Positions 33,528 through 45,765 are shown, numbered from the stretch's first letter. The stretch: 64,000 nucleotides of DNA from Plectosphaerella cucumerina (GCA_020746995.1 JAGPXD010000002.1:5456001-5520000), one strand, 5' to 3'. The notes: generated by a model from the sequence alone, not told the origin. Translations and numbers: made by a program.

Positions 33528-36500
33528 CGTTTCGAGAGGATCAGTGGCTGCAGAGGGGTTCTGGGCGAGATCCGAAGAGCGGCGATCAAGACTACGAATA
33601 AGTAAGATAGCAGGTAGGCAGGAAGCAGTCTTGAAGATGATAGTGAGACGACTGTCTCTGCTGTCAGGGGTAGAAGAAGCTAGTGAGGGGAGTACTGGAA
33701 TGTCATCCAACGCGCCGAATGCCTCGCACTTATACTGCCGTCAGGATCGTCGTCCTTGGCATCCTTGACGGGACACAATCTCCCTCGCGCCTTGGGATGC
33801 GATGCCATGGCCGGGGTCGGGCAGGGCAGGGCAGAGGGTGTAAGATGCACAGCAGCCATGTTGTGCTACGGGGGTGCTCGCGTCGTGGGATCCGACAAGC
33901 CTCGTGGGCCGTCAGCGCCAAGCCGCTCGCCTCGTTATTAATACACGGTCGGCCGGGGCCCGGGAGTCCGTTATGAAGTCGGCTGCCGTGCAGAGGTTGC
34001 GGCGTGGGGCAGAGTTCCGGTGGGCAGTGCACCCGGGTCTGGGGGGGAAGCTATTTGCGGATGGGGAGGATGACAGCTCATGGGGGCGCTGCACTCTACG
34101 GACAGGGGTTGTAGATCCTGAGCGGGGAGCTTGGCTTTTGGGCTTGCCCTGGGGAAATGAACGATTCCTTGCGTGCCATGGCCGTCGCACTATCGGCAGA
34201 CGTGCTGGAGATGTCTGACTGAGACAAACACTGACTGACTGGAGGACAGGGCGGGTGGATATTGGCCGATGAATTCCCGGTCAAAGAGTCTTTGAGGCGC
34301 CAAGAGGCATTTCGCTTGGGCTGACTACTGTAGAACGTCCCTGAGATGGCGGTCACCGTGACGGGGATCCGACTCGTGAGCTTCAAGTTCACCAAGGTGT
34401 TGTTAACCCTGAGTCTTCGTCCTCTCACCCTCGCACCGCTGGCTGGTAATCGAGGCTGGCGAACCGCGGTCAAGGGCAAGCAGTCAGACGCCGGGATTAC
34501 TTACCATCGGAAGTAAACGAAAGGGCTCGGCGGTGTGACCTTCATCTGTGCTGTGCTCCTTCGGAAAGAGTCTGCCTCGAGGTCTGGCCTTGGGTCTCGG
34601 AAGCCGAGGCCGGTACTTGCAGGATGCGACCGAGTTCTCGATGAAGGCCCGATGGAGGGCACAAACATGTTCTGTAGACGGTCAGGGGATTGCTTCGACT
34701 TGTTCGTTCTCGTGGAAAATGTTCGTCCGTGGCTGCACGGCCACATGGCCTCAACCAACCAAGCCACATGCAGCCGTTCAGCCACCCGCTTCTCCAGACG
34801 CCACGGCGCGTCCCGGACTCGGAGAGCTTCGATTTAACGGGCACCCCGAGGCCTAGGTTTTGGTTCAACTTCAAATTTCCTCTCCAGAGTGTCCGGAGCG
34901 GTCCCGTCCTTTCGAGGCCAGTGACGGGGAAAAGAGGTCTTCTTTCGTGCATTTCGAGAGGCAAGGTGGTCTTGGCCCGTTTCGGGACGAGGTTGCGCGT
35001 CGAGTCTTTGTTCTTCTTCCCGCCTCGGGAGGGCGGGCTGGCCCAGATCGGCGGGAGATGGTGATGGGGGCACGGTCTTACAGTTCTAGACCCCTTTGAC
35101 CCTTTTAGTTTTCTGCCCTGCGCCGTCCGGAATGAGGGGGGGAGGAGTGTCGTAGAGATCGGCAGACGGCAGTCAGTGATGTTGAACAGGGAGCAGCCTT
35201 TTCTCCGCGTGACGGGCGACGATCACATCACTGGCGATTGCTTGCATCAGACACGGTCACGAGGCGCCGCCGTAAGCGATGACTCGCGAGTCATATCCAG
35301 CACCGACGTGACGAACTTCCAACGGCCTGCCGTGTCCTTGGTTCTGGGGCCTGCGAGACGAACGACGAACGAACGGTTCGCCTGGGCCCCAGGCTGGTGC
35401 CACAGTCTATGCGCGCCTCATCATGTACCCCGCGTTCCCCCTCCTCCCCTCCCGATGCCCAATGACGCTTGTCCAAGTCCCGGCGAAGCGTAGCGCGCTG
35501 GCGTCTGTGAACCGAGCCTGGGCCAAGACCGCGGGGGGCGCCAGGCGCGCGCAAAGTCCAGATGACGCCGGGCCCCGGCCCCCCTCGATCCAACGGACGG
35601 CAATCCGTCGGGCAGGGTCGAGATGACGGTTGTGGAGGCCCATGTGGTCTCGACAGTAGGCGCAAGGCTAAACTTGGAGGGGCATGGGACGCTGTGCAAT
35701 GACGGAGGTCAGGGTCGTCCTGGGGGATCGAGGGTTGTGTCTCAAGGCGAGATGCAGCACAGGTGGCGATGGGGGACAAAGAAGGCTTTCCAGCATGGAG
35801 GGTTCACCTACCATCAGGGAGGCCGGATGCGTCGACAAGACGGTTGATTCTGATGGACCGGTACTGAGCAAAGGCTCCTTTCTTTTTTTCTCCAGGTTCC
35901 ATCTTGTCTGTCGTCGGCGGGGCACACTAATATGACGTCGTCATCCACTTTGGGAGCGACCCTGGGGCGGTCAACCTCAGTCATTCGACAACCGCATCGC
36001 AATCCATCGCAACGTCCCCTCCTAGCCCCATGCCCGTGTACCTGGATACCTAACCAGACATGGACGGCGCGGTACACGGCGGGTTTTTGATTTTTGATTC
36101 GAGATGTGGCTTATCATCGGTGCCATGACACGACAAGCGCGGCTGCCCACTGCCCACTGCCCACCGCTCACAGGCCACCATCCACGGCGTCCAATCGTGA
36201 TGCAATCGCCAAACTCCCGCCGTCACTCGCCCTGCATGTCGTGGCGCTTCCGTCGGTGAATCGGGCGCTCTTTCCCCGTCCCTGTGGCGAGTGGCATGTG
36301 CCAGTATCACGAGATACCGCCTGGACCTCGGGGGATGTACACTCACCTCGAGGCAACCATTCAAATCTGCCAGAGACAGACCCTGCATATTCGCGCGGCC
36401 TCTTCTTTCGGCGGATTGGCGTGCCTGCTGGCTTCTGGCGAAGCGAGGGGGGAGGATTGCTGTCCCTCGCCGGTTGGGCGCCCGCCAGATTGCCGGACGA

Positions 36501-37768
36501 ACCAAGTAGACGTACGTGGTTGTGCATGAGCCGCAGGCCGACACGGCAAAGGCTGGCCAACTGAGGGATATTGGGCGCCTGCCGGAGCATCGAACAATTG
36601 TCAGATCAGCACGGCAATATCCCGCAAACGGGCCGTGGAAGCGTCCGGATCGTCGGGCACCACTCCCACGCTGGCTACGTTGCGTCTTGGGTGGTTTGAG
36701 CAATTGGAGGTCTTGTCCCAGTGAAGCGATATCTATCGACTGAGCATCTACACACCTAAAGTCAGGTAACTTGGGTACCAGTACCTCTATTGGCGGTGAC
36801 ACCCTGCCTGTCCACCAAGTGGAGAGATGGATGGAGCTCGCTGGAACATCGCCCACTTGCAGGCTGAGGCCGTTTCCCCTCCAGCGGCCACATGCCCTCC
36901 CAGCCACCCAGAATGCCTCCCGGTCGCCAAACGACCGCCGCTACAGACACCTCAGGAAACTTCGCCTTTCCTCTCCCGGACGACTTTTGCACAGGTTGGC
37001 CGAGACCATCCCCTGGTTCGGCTGGGCTCGCCCACTGACCGCACCTGCGGACAACCTAAAAGAACACCCATTCGCAGGACCAGAGGAACCTGGACCGGCC
37101 TAGTTCTTGATTCCAACATGGACACTGAGTCTCCCGTCCGCTGGACTGGATCTGGCCGGTGCATCGGATGCCACTGGCGTTGATGCACTCCAGCGTCCAG
37201 CGTCAGTGTGCAGCCCGCCCGCCCGCACCGAGTGGGCCCGCCCGCCGCCATCGACTTTGGCTCCATCATGCAACGGGGCCCGGGGGGAGCTCAGGCATCT
37301 GCCGCACATAAGTAAAAGCCCATCGTCACACCAGGTCCGACTTTCTGTCCATTCCCTTGCCCCCGCCTCAACAACAAAACACTGTGAAGCTCCCAGACTT
37401 GTTATTGCCCTCGAACTTCAGCCACAGCCACAGGTCGGAACACTTCAAAACCGGCACTGCCCCGACTTTCTTATTCGTCCCATAACTCCTTCAATTCCCA
37501 ATCCTCCTTCACCTACAAACTCCCACCTTCTCCGCCCATTCACTCCTTCCTACCCTCCCGGTCACCCGCCCACTTCACACGACCTGGTCACAGCACAACC
37601 ACCGCACCCGACCTGATCCATCTGTTTGACCCGTGATACCCCGCCATCATTCTTCTTCCTCTCACACACAACACCTCCCACGCCCAAGCAGGAGAACCAG
37701 CACCACCTGCCGCAAAACAACTCCCTGCACTCCCAGACAACTACTTTGGCTCGACCACATCCCGCACA
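33528..37768. other. 4.2 kb spacer without a supportable gene
   Basis: This holds the promoter of the But2-domain gene and a long region upstream of the phosphatase inhibitor gene. Many open frames exist because the DNA is GC-rich, the longest being 36050-36907 on the minus strand, but none has a recognisable domain or biased codon use. A CTGCCCA tandem (about 36147-36165) is present. The last 450 bases (about 37300-37768) are a CT/CA-rich leader with no ATG. I saw no tRNA and no transposon. Confidence 0.5.
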
Positions 37769-38606
37769 ATGGCCGCCGTCATGCATCACAGCCCTCAACC
37801 TCACACCCCGCCCTCGAACCTCCAGAGGCCGAGAGGTAAGGCTTCGCTCTCTTGTTTCCCCTCTCATTCCACCAACTCCGACTGACCCGACCATTGCAGG
37901 CATCCTCAAGAACTCCTACCAAAAGTCGCCTCCCGTCTCACCCATCGAGCAGGACCTCTCCGCCAAGGAGATTACAATCATCAACACCCAGCAGAACGCC
38001 GGCCACCGCCGCTCTTCCTCATCCGCCAGCCGCCCCGCCGGCTCTCGCCGCGGCTCCAGCCGCACCCCCTCCATCGGCGGCGACCACGACCCCATGCAGG
38101 ACTCGCAGCGCCTCAAGTGGGACGAGGCCAACCTTTACCTCACCGAGCAGGAGCGCTCCTCCACCATGAAGATCACCGAGCCCAAGACTCCCTACGCAAA
38201 GCACTACGATCCCACCGAGGACCCCTCCGACGATGATGAGCCGTCTATGCAGGGCGTCGGCGTGGTCGGCCAGGCTCGCCGTCGTGCTAACCCTGAAGAC
38301 GACATTCCTGTTATGTCGCTGGGCGAGCCGGAGGAGGCGGTCCCGGAGAGCGAGTCGGGCAAAGAAAAGCAGCTCAAGGTTCACGTGGACGAGAACAGCG
38401 CCGCCGACGGCGGCCACCACGGCGAAGAAGCGGAACTGGTGGGCCTCACCCCCGAAGAGAGGGAGAAGCACATTCGCTTCGAGCAGATGCGCAAGAAGCA
38501 CTACGAAATGAGGAATGTCGCCCACCTGCTCGGCCACCCCGAGGAGATGGACGAGGACGACGAGGACACCCGCATGCCCACCTTTACCCCCAACGGCAAG
38601 GCGTGA
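37769..38606 (+). CDS. Protein phosphatase inhibitor 2 family (Glc8-like)
   Basis: Exons are 37769-37835 and 37900-38606, giving 257 residues. The protein is hydrophilic and disordered. It carries the three family signatures: RGILKN at the exon junction (the KGILK PP1-binding motif), KWDEANLYLTEQERSSTMKITEPKTPY (the PP1-docking helix and the PxTPY phospho-site), and an acidic, helical C-terminal part ending in FEQMRKKHYEMRNVAHLLGHPEE. I-2/Glc8 proteins bind and modulate the catalytic subunit of protein phosphatase 1. The threonine of EPKTPY is the known kinase target in this family. The start is supported by the ATG-free leader before it. The intron (37836-37899) has a GTAAGG donor. Confidence 0.93.
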
Positions 38607-39150
38607 ATCCGTCTCAGGTGCCAGCCATCTTCCTCCTCACCTGCGGGTGCAAAGCACGGGAGGCCCATCATCGATACGACACGGCAAGACTGAACGAGGG
38701 TTATGACGGCATGGGGCGGGAAGGAGGAGAACAAGACCTCGGTTGCGTTCGTCTTCACCCTGCTCTACTTTTTCTTTCCTATTTCTGTAAGACGCGAGCC
38801 TCAAACATCGGCAACGGTGTGTTGCATGGCCGCTCGCATACGATCCCAGGCGTTATCGGGAACCAGAGGGCAACAGAGAGATGAGACCCTGATTTGGACG
38901 GTCTTGGGGCGTTTACGGCGGGGACATATCGTCCTCGCGCGGGTCACCTTGTGTTTTTCCCCCCAAGTCACATCCCCCGGCGCTGGCCCTCATGCACGCA
39001 TAGGGTCTTTTTTGATTTTGAGAAATACCATGATATCAACTCCTCTCATGCAGAGCATCCTAATGTGCCGCTCCAACCAAGTCCATCTAAAGCGCCGCGT
39101 ATGCATTTGTTCTCCATGTGCTCATTATCAAAGTCAGAGGCGCATTGCCC
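38607..39150. other. Convergent spacer
   Basis: This holds the 3' flanks of the phosphatase inhibitor gene and LCL2. No gene is visible. Confidence 0.6.
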
Positions 39151-39571
39151 TCACAGCATGCCCTTCCGGGCGAGTTCCACCTTGCGCGCCGCCTCACCCG
39201 CGGCGAAACCGCCCTTGGAGACGCAGATGCGCTGACCGTCCGAAAGCTCAAACTTCTCCTCCTGGCTAGGCCACGGGCAAGGGCAATGGTGTGGGAAATG
39301 GACGCAGGCAAGAGTGTCGGGGCAAAGGTAGTGTTCGCAGTAGGCTATTCACAATCCGGGTTAGTATCGTCCGGTGGAGAGCTTCGCTGCTGGGGAAGCA
39401 CTGCGTACAGTTGTCATATTGGTTGCGGTAGGCCGCCGAGTCGCTCGGGACGTTCTGGGGTTTCCGTTCCTGCTGCTGTCCGCCGAACATTTGGTCGAAG
39501 AAGCCGAATTGCGCCTGCACAGTGCTGATGAGCGCCAGCAGGACGAGGGGAAGACTGGTGAAAAAGCGCAT
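39151..39571 (-). CDS. LCL2: LCL2-like small secretory protein
   Basis: Exons are 39571-39409 and 39344-39151, giving 118 residues. MRFFTSLPLVLLALISTVQA is a signal peptide, and FGFFDQMFGGQQQ follows. Exon 2 encodes the conserved part SYCEHYLCPDTLACVHFPHH, then CPCPWPSQEEKFEL, then CVSKGGFAAGEAARKVELARKGML. This matches 'long chronological lifespan protein 2' in length and in its pattern of cysteines. In yeast LCL2 affects lifespan and ER-associated processes; its biochemical role is unclear. The donor is GTACGC, slightly atypical, but the join restores the family sequence exactly. The gene is divergent from the mitochondrial ribosomal gene, 271 bp away. Confidence 0.92.
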
Positions 39572-39842
39572 ATTGTCGTCGGTCAAGCTCGGGACGTGAT
39601 CGGTAGTGATTTGGAACAACTGAATTCCAAGTTCGAGAAGCAAAAGAGCCCGGGTCGTCCTCTCCGCGATGAGTTGGCCCCAATGTGAAGCTGCCAGGGT
39701 GGCACGCTGAGGGCGGCCCGCTTATCGGGCTATCGCGTTGATGACTAAGCCGAAAATCTCCTTCCTCGCGTCGACATCCGACAACCATTCGATACCCAAC
39801 ACCTCCGATACAATTTACGACGACGACGACCATTGACTGCGG
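39572..39842. promoter_or_regulatory. Bidirectional promoter of LCL2 and the bL27m gene
   Basis: Only 271 bp separate the two start codons, so both promoters must lie here. The plus-strand end is rich in CGACGACGACC before the ribosomal gene. Confidence 0.6.
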
Positions 39843-40899
39843 ATGGGCGCCGGGTCCCTTACTTCACGAATGCGTCTCTCACAACTGCAGCAGCCCCTTC
39901 GGGCAGCTGCCTCCTCGCTGCTGAGGCCGACACTCCCCCTCGCCGAGTCCTTCTCCCGACTGCAGATCACCAACACCAACGCCCTCGTGTCCGGCCGGAG
40001 GCACGCCTCGGTGAAGGCGCAGGGTGCCTACAAGCTGAAGCCGAAGAAGACCATCATGAAGAAGTTGGGTGCCAAGAGGACAGGAGGTACGGCCAATTGA
40101 CCCCTTTGTGACGAGCTCCCGTAGCTTGTCCGGTCTCAGCCCCTTTGCTGACCATCCCTTCCCGCCAGACCAATATGTCATCCCCGGCAACATCATCTAC
40201 AAGCAGCGAGGTTCCGTGTGGCATCCGGGCGAGAACTGCATCATGGGCCGCGACCACACGATCCACGCCATGGCGACCGGCTTCGTCAAGTACTACCGCG
40301 ACCCCTCGTTGCACCCGAAGCGCAAGTACATCGGCGTCGCCCTCAACAAGGAGGACACCCTCCCCTACCCGCCGCACGCCGAGCGCAAGCGCCGCCTCAA
40401 CAAGTCCGCCCACACCATCGCCCCCCGCGAGGTCGACCCCCCCATCTCCGCCTCGGGCATCCCGACGCAGGTCGTCCGCACGGGCGCGGCCAGCGCCCCC
40501 GGCAAGCAGGCCGGCCCGCCGCGCGTCCTCCGCCTCCGCGACGACTACTCGTACCGCGAGGACAACTGGCGCATCGGCCGGCTCGTCAAGCTCACGGGCG
40601 TGACAAAGTTCCGCGGCGGCCGGGGCTACGGCAAGTCGCGCAGCGCGCGGTTCCGCAGCGCCCGCTACAAGCGCGAGCGGAGCCTCGAGGGAGAGCGCAA
40701 GGTCCTCGAGCGCGACATTGCCGCGGCCGCCAAGGAGGGCGCGAGCCTGGACGAGTGGGCGGCCATGGCGCAGAAGAAGAAGCTGGACGACCGCGCCAAG
40801 CAGGTCGACAAGGCGAGGGTCGAGAAGCAGAAGAAGGCTGAGAAGATGGCCAAGCAGCGCATGGCTGGCATGAACAGGGCCAGGGCCAAGAAGAACTGA
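39843..40899 (+). CDS. Mitochondrial large-ribosomal-subunit protein bL27m (MRP7-like)
   Basis: Exons are 39843-40086 and 40169-40899, giving 324 residues. An Arg/Ser-rich presequence-like N-terminus leads to GRRHASVKAQGAYKLKPKK. The bL27 domain reads KRTG-DQYVIPGNIIYKQRG, then VWHPGENCIMGRDHTIHAMATGFVKYY, with the join made by the intron 40087-40168. Fungal MRP7/MRPL27 proteins carry a long lysine-rich C-terminal extension beyond the bacterial-size domain, and it is present here (ending MNRARAKKN). A second in-frame ATG at 39870 (MRLSQLQQPLRAAASS) would give an equally good presequence. Confidence 0.93.
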
Positions 40900-41960
40900 G
40901 CGTCGAGTCGGGGGACGGGAGCACGAGAGGGCGCGGCCAGCGAGCGGCACCGGCCCTTGTGTAGTTGTGCGTGTATGAGCGCGGCGATGTACTCTACCTG
41001 TGTAACATATTGCGAAAATGGTCATCTTGCATACATCTGCGGCGGGTATGGTCGTGGACTGGGCTGAAGCAGATGGAAGCGTCTCTTGAGACTTGTTGAG
41101 CTTAAGCCAAAAGCCGAAGGTACCTTGCAGTTTCTCCGTGGGAATGAAGGTGCTGGAACGAAAGCTTTGCCGGATTACAGAGGCTTCATTCGGTACCTAT
41201 GTTGACTATCATGTCAAAGTCATGCCGAACATGATATGAAGAGTGTAGCTTCCCATCTCGATTGCTCCCTTCTTTGGCCGTGCCTTCAGTGTGCCCTGTC
41301 GTAGGCCTGGGATAAATAAGGTAGGTAGGTTTCACGGTAGCTTCGCCGCTAATACCGATCGGAAAGCCAGCCAGTAGAAAAGGGAGTAGCATCCCAGTTA
41401 TAGCACGGACCCACCTCACTGTACAGGACGTAAAGGGACCCTACGAACTATCCCTTCACTTCTCTAGGACACTTACTGACTATGTTCACCACACGCGGAG
41501 ATCCCGTCAGAGCAGATGCGCAGTTCAAGGCATCTCACAGCCTGATATCTGAACTCTCATAAAAGCAATCACACAGCGCGCAGCCATTCAGCTACACCTA
41601 CTCGCGCTGGCTTGCCGAATCCCTCAGCGAGCGCGCATCTACGCGTCACGGGCGTCCTCGCCCTGCGTTCAACTCACTGTAGCACCGCGGGCGTCACTCA
41701 GAATTCATCAATCGGCAGGCACATCATATGGGCGGAGGTTGAAACGCACCAGCATACCGAACACAGCCTGTGGCCAAAACACTGAGGCTGATCAGGGCTG
41801 CCCGGTTGTGATCAAAGGTACGTGCAAGTACCTTGCTCAACCCGACATTGTATACCCCTGAATGGTAGTTGACTGGCTGTCAGGCCTCGACTCATGAGAA
41901 GCCTGCTCTGTTCACACTACGAAAGAACCTAGGGTAGCCGCAGACACACCACCGGACTTC
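40900..41960. other. 1.1 kb spacer
   Basis: No gene is visible. The region is visibly less GC-rich than its neighbours and contains GGTAGGTAGG and GGTACC-type words near 41160-41330. Splice-like words exist, but no coding frame supports them. Confidence 0.5.
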
Positions 41961-43999
41961 ATGTCGTCCACAGGCAGCGCCACCCCCGTGGTGCCTCACT
42001 GGGCGACTTCCCTGCTGGGCGGATCCAAGCAGGTAACCCCTAATCCGACAAGCATCGGACGAACACCTTCACACGTTCTCAAGACAGTCGAGACGCCAAC
42101 CGTTAGTACCACTGACAGTCCCTCTGAGGTGCTTCTGGTGGAGATGGACGATGAGAACGATATCGACTACGAGGACAACTCTGTGGAGGCAGACGACAAC
42201 GACGACGATGACGAGATGGATGACACGAGCACGCCTGGCCCAATTCATGTTGACACCCCAGCCAGCATGGATCTGGTCCAGTTCTCAAGCACGAAGTCGG
42301 CTGGTTTGACAGGCCAGAATACCACAGGCACACCGTCCACCTCACATGCTGCCGCTTCGGCTGTTGAGCAGACGGATGGCAAGACGCAGGGACTTGCGGC
42401 AGGAACACATCCAGTCCCCCGTGCCGTCTCCGTCTCTTCCTCCTCCGGCGGCTCTGATATCCCCGACGTCCCGCCCTCGTACCGCCGTGATACGTCAGGT
42501 ACTTCTACACAAGCCACAGCCGAGACTTCGGCTCCTCTCAAGCGCGGTGCCACTGCCGAGGGCGGCCCGGCCTTCAAGCGACCGCGTGTCTCGAACATTG
42601 CCCATGGTGTCATCACGTCTCGTTTGGACGAGAGTGATTCTTCGGTAGCTCCCCCCAACAGACGTCGTTCAGATGCTGCCAAGCCAGGAGGCGTTCCTGA
42701 TGGCCACGAGTCGGCCATTGCAAAGGTCGAGTCAGATGTGGGCGGTCCTGGTGACGCTACAGCGGCAATGCTTAATTCCAGGGCTCTTGCATCGGTCGGC
42801 ATTCCGAGCTCGTCTAAGAACAACCACACGGAATACTGTGAGCCCATTGAGCATATCACCATGACTGAGGATGGCCGTCCGTACACCTGCATGCCCGGCT
42901 TCGACCTCTCGACCAAGACGAAGGGCGCCCTCTTCCCGACAGGTTACCAGTTGCGACTGAATGACTACGCACCGTATATCTGTCCAGTTCGCGACTGCCA
43001 AACGCGGTTGCCGACCGTCAAAGGTCTGGGCTCTCATGTCACCGTAGGTGCCCCCTCACTCCATCCTGGCATTTATTGATCCGATGATACTAGGCAAAGC
43101 ACGCTGCTTCGCTCTTCAACGACAACTTGGATGGCACCATGAGCTTCATCAGGACGTATGTAGGGCCCCGGTTTCCGCGGCCGCCGCCCCTCATCATCTC
43201 GCGGTACCCGCCAGGTCCCGATGAACTGCCTCCCCGCGGAGCTTTTGTGTCCGCGAATGTGACTATGAAGGCGCGGAAGCGGGGGGGCGTGATGGGAATT
43301 GACTCACCCTTGAAACTATACGCGTCGACACAGGGCCTCACTGAGGGGTTCCTCCGGGGACGCTCAACCCCCACAGTCAAGGACACACACACGCCCGCGT
43401 CAGACTACGGCCTGAGGATGCCAACGTCAGAGTATAGTCCGGCGTCGGTATCTACGCCCGTGCCTCAACAAACTCCGGTGTGGCAGAGCGCTCCAGTACC
43501 GCAGAATTATCCAGTTCAGCAGAGCCTTCCTGTGCAAGAGCACCCACCGGCACCAGACAATGGAGTCCAGGCTCCAATGCTCGAAATGGAGTCCTGGGAG
43601 GTTGCCCCAGGCCATATCAGAGACGGCAAGAGGGGCGATCCTCATGAGAGTATGTGCACGCTCTCACCCCTTCCATGATTTCAACTGACACATTCCATCA
43701 CAGACGTCGCGTTTTCAAACGCATACATGACAAGCAACGCGGCCATTCCCATCTCTCCCCATGTCGGCTTCAACGTGGCCACCATCCGGCCCGGAGGGTC
43801 TTACAAGCTTGAGGAGAACCCTCGTGTGCTTCGCGTGTGCTCGGTCGCCTCGGGCAAAGTGTACGTCAAGTTGGACGAGAAGAAGTTCCCAATTGGATGC
43901 AATGGTGTCTTCAAGATACGGGGCGGCAGCACGGCGACGGTCGAAAACCGTCTATACGTCGATTCGGTGCTGCATATCACGACCATTAATGAGTATTAG
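41961..43999 (+). CDS. Nuclear-type protein with acidic region, one C2H2 finger and C-terminal Mif2/CENP-C-like cupin
   Basis: Exons are 41961-43043, 43094-43649 and 43704-43999, giving 644 residues. The N-terminal 330 residues are disordered, with an acidic run (DDNDDDDEMDD) and a basic patch (FKRPRVSN). A single C2H2 finger is formed across intron 1, with C341-x4-C346-x12-H359-x4-H364. A Pro/Gln/Val-rich linker (PQQTPVWQSAPVPQNYPVQ) follows. The last 85 residues (FNVATIRPGGSYKL, VCSVASGKVYVKL, IGCNGVFKIRGGSTATVENR) have the strand and glycine pattern of the dimeric cupin at the C-terminus of Mif2/CENP-C. The CENP-C nucleosome-binding motif is not visible, so this is not the CENP-C ortholog. 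Its function is unknown; a nuclear, DNA-associated, dimeric protein is inferred. Confidence 0.85.
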
Positions 44000-44341
44000 C
44001 AAGCACTCGAGCACATCGAGCATCGGATAGGAGCTGGGCAATACATGCGTCTGGCATTCAAGGTTCAAATCCAGGAGTGTTGATTGGAGTCCAGATGCCG
44101 GCGCCGGCTCCGGTCTCCGGGCCGGCCCACTCACTTTGAAGCCGGTCCGGGGTTCAGTGTTCGCAGCCGATCTGATGCGGGGACACTCGCACTGTCATGT
44201 CGTCCCCACGCCCTTTCGCCGTCGGCCATAACCCCTCCGATAAGGAAGAGAAGCATAGCAGCTCTCTTCCCAGACATCTTCCAATTCTTCCCTCTTGACA
44301 CAATTCCTTCAGAAAACATATAGCAAACGCATCTGTCCATC
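44000..44341. other. Intergenic: leader and promoter of the class II aldolase gene
   Basis: This region ends in a CT-rich leader. A GGTTCAAATCC word near 44062 resembles a tRNA B box, but no tRNA fold surrounds it. Confidence 0.55.
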
Positions 44342-45399
44342 ATGGCCCCTTCGGCGACGTCCGGGTCTGCTACTGAGCCCTCCCCCTCCATCCCGGAGCA
44401 TAGCAAGTCCAAGCATGGCCACGAGCTCGCCAACCTCACGCCCCTGCAGGCCATCTCGCAGGGCGCCGTGCCCCTCCCCGGCATCCCGACTCACCCCTCG
44501 TTCGCCGCGCACCGGTCCTGGATCCTCTCGCACATGGCCGCCGCGTTCCGCCACGTACCGTCAACCCCGAGTTCCTTATTGCCTGTTACGGCTGTCTCAT
44601 GAATTACTCCCTGCTCCCATACCACGTGGCATGACTCCTGCAGGCTCCCGTAGCTCTTGACACAGCCCAAAGAAGAAATTACTGACTCCGCGTGTCGTAG
44701 TGGGCACGATCCGGCTACGTCGAGGGCTTCAGCGGACACATTTCCGTGCGCGACCCGGAGAACCCCAACGCGTTCTGGACGAACCCGCTCGGCGTGCACT
44801 TTGGCCTCCTCAAGGCGTCGGACATGATCCTCGTCGACCACGACGGCAACTTCCTCGCTGGAAACCGGCGGAGGCCGCCGAACAAGGCCGGCTTCCTGAT
44901 CCACTCGGCCGTGCACCGGGCCCGGCCGGACGTACACGCTGTGTGCCACGCCCACTCCATCTACGGCAAGGCGTGGTCCGTCTTTGCCCGCCCGCTGGAA
45001 ATGATCACGCAGGATGCGTGCAAGTTTTACGGCGACGCGCAGGCCGTCTACGACTCGTACGGTGGAGTGGTTCTCGGCGCCGAGGAGGGCGAGCGCATCG
45101 CCGCGGCACTGGGACCTCGCGGCAAGGGGGCCATTCTGCGCAACCACGGTATCATCACTGTCGGCGCGACCGTTGACGAGGCCGCGTTCCTGTACACGAG
45201 CATGGAGCGTAGTTGCCAGGTACAGCTGCTGGCTGAGTCGGTCCACGGCCTGCCCAAGGTGCTGATCCCGGATGAGGAGGCAAAGTTCAACTTTGACGTC
45301 GAGGCGGATCCGGAGTACTGCTACTGCGAGTTCCAGGTGTACTATGACCTGGAGGAACACTATGCCGAGGGGAGCTTTGATGACTTCAAGGGGTTGTGA
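44342..45399 (+). CDS. Class II aldolase/adducin-domain protein
   Basis: Exons are 44342-44554 and 44701-45399, giving 303 residues. The core reads GYVEGFSGHISVRDPENPNAFWTNPLGVHF, then DMILVDHDGN, then IHSAVHRARPDVHAVCHAHSIYGKAWS, then LRNHGIITVG. The three zinc-ligand histidines of the class II aldolase fold are present (HAH and the RNHG histidine). Fungal members are small cytosolic adducin-like proteins, several of which are annotated as fuculose-phosphate-aldolase-like without proof. The substrate is unknown. The intron is 146 bp, with donor GTACCG and acceptor GTAG. Confidence 0.92.
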
Positions 45400-45765
45400 G
45401 TGGTTGAGATTTGGGCCTGTCTTTTTCCTGGGTTTGCCAAACACAGATGTTGTAGTCCTGCAGACAGTTCATCACCAAGCCCCTGTTGTTTCAATTTGGC
45501 TCTTCGCTTCGGGCAACACTTCCAAGCCGTCGTCCCAGATCTCATCTCGAGCATTGCTTCCAATACCAAAAAGCGTCGCGATCATCACTTCCTCGTCATA
45601 ATCCTTACAGTGCGAGTCATGTGCATATTACGTCAACCACACCACTAATTTTTTCCACACTGTCATTCTACACTGTACGGAGGAAAATCACGAAATTTCC
45701 CTCCATGTTCACGAGTTTGCCTCTCCCATTCTCACCACGAACAGCATTCACCAGCCCCCGACGCC
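45400..45765. other. Intergenic with an upstream ATG before the SET-domain gene
   Basis: This region is AT-richer than average. An ATG at 45705 opens an out-of-frame ORF that overlaps the start codon of the next gene. Confidence 0.5.

Noticed and set aside
34096..34785. Possible spliced minus-strand gene ending at a GTAAGT donor near 34505
   Set aside because: No downstream acceptor keeps the frame open, and the peptide on either side has no coding character.
36050..36907. 285-codon minus-strand frame in the 4.2 kb spacer
   Set aside because: It has no domain, mixed codon use and no convincing promoter or splice context; frames this long arise by chance in GC-rich DNA.
41961..43999. Identification as the CENP-C/Mif2 ortholog itself
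   Set aside because: The nucleosome-binding CENP-C motif is absent and a zinc finger is present, so only the cupin resembles CENP-C.
44055..44085. GGTTCAAATCC, a perfect tRNA B-box word
   Set aside because: The flanking bases do not form a T stem and no A box or acceptor stem lies at the right distance.
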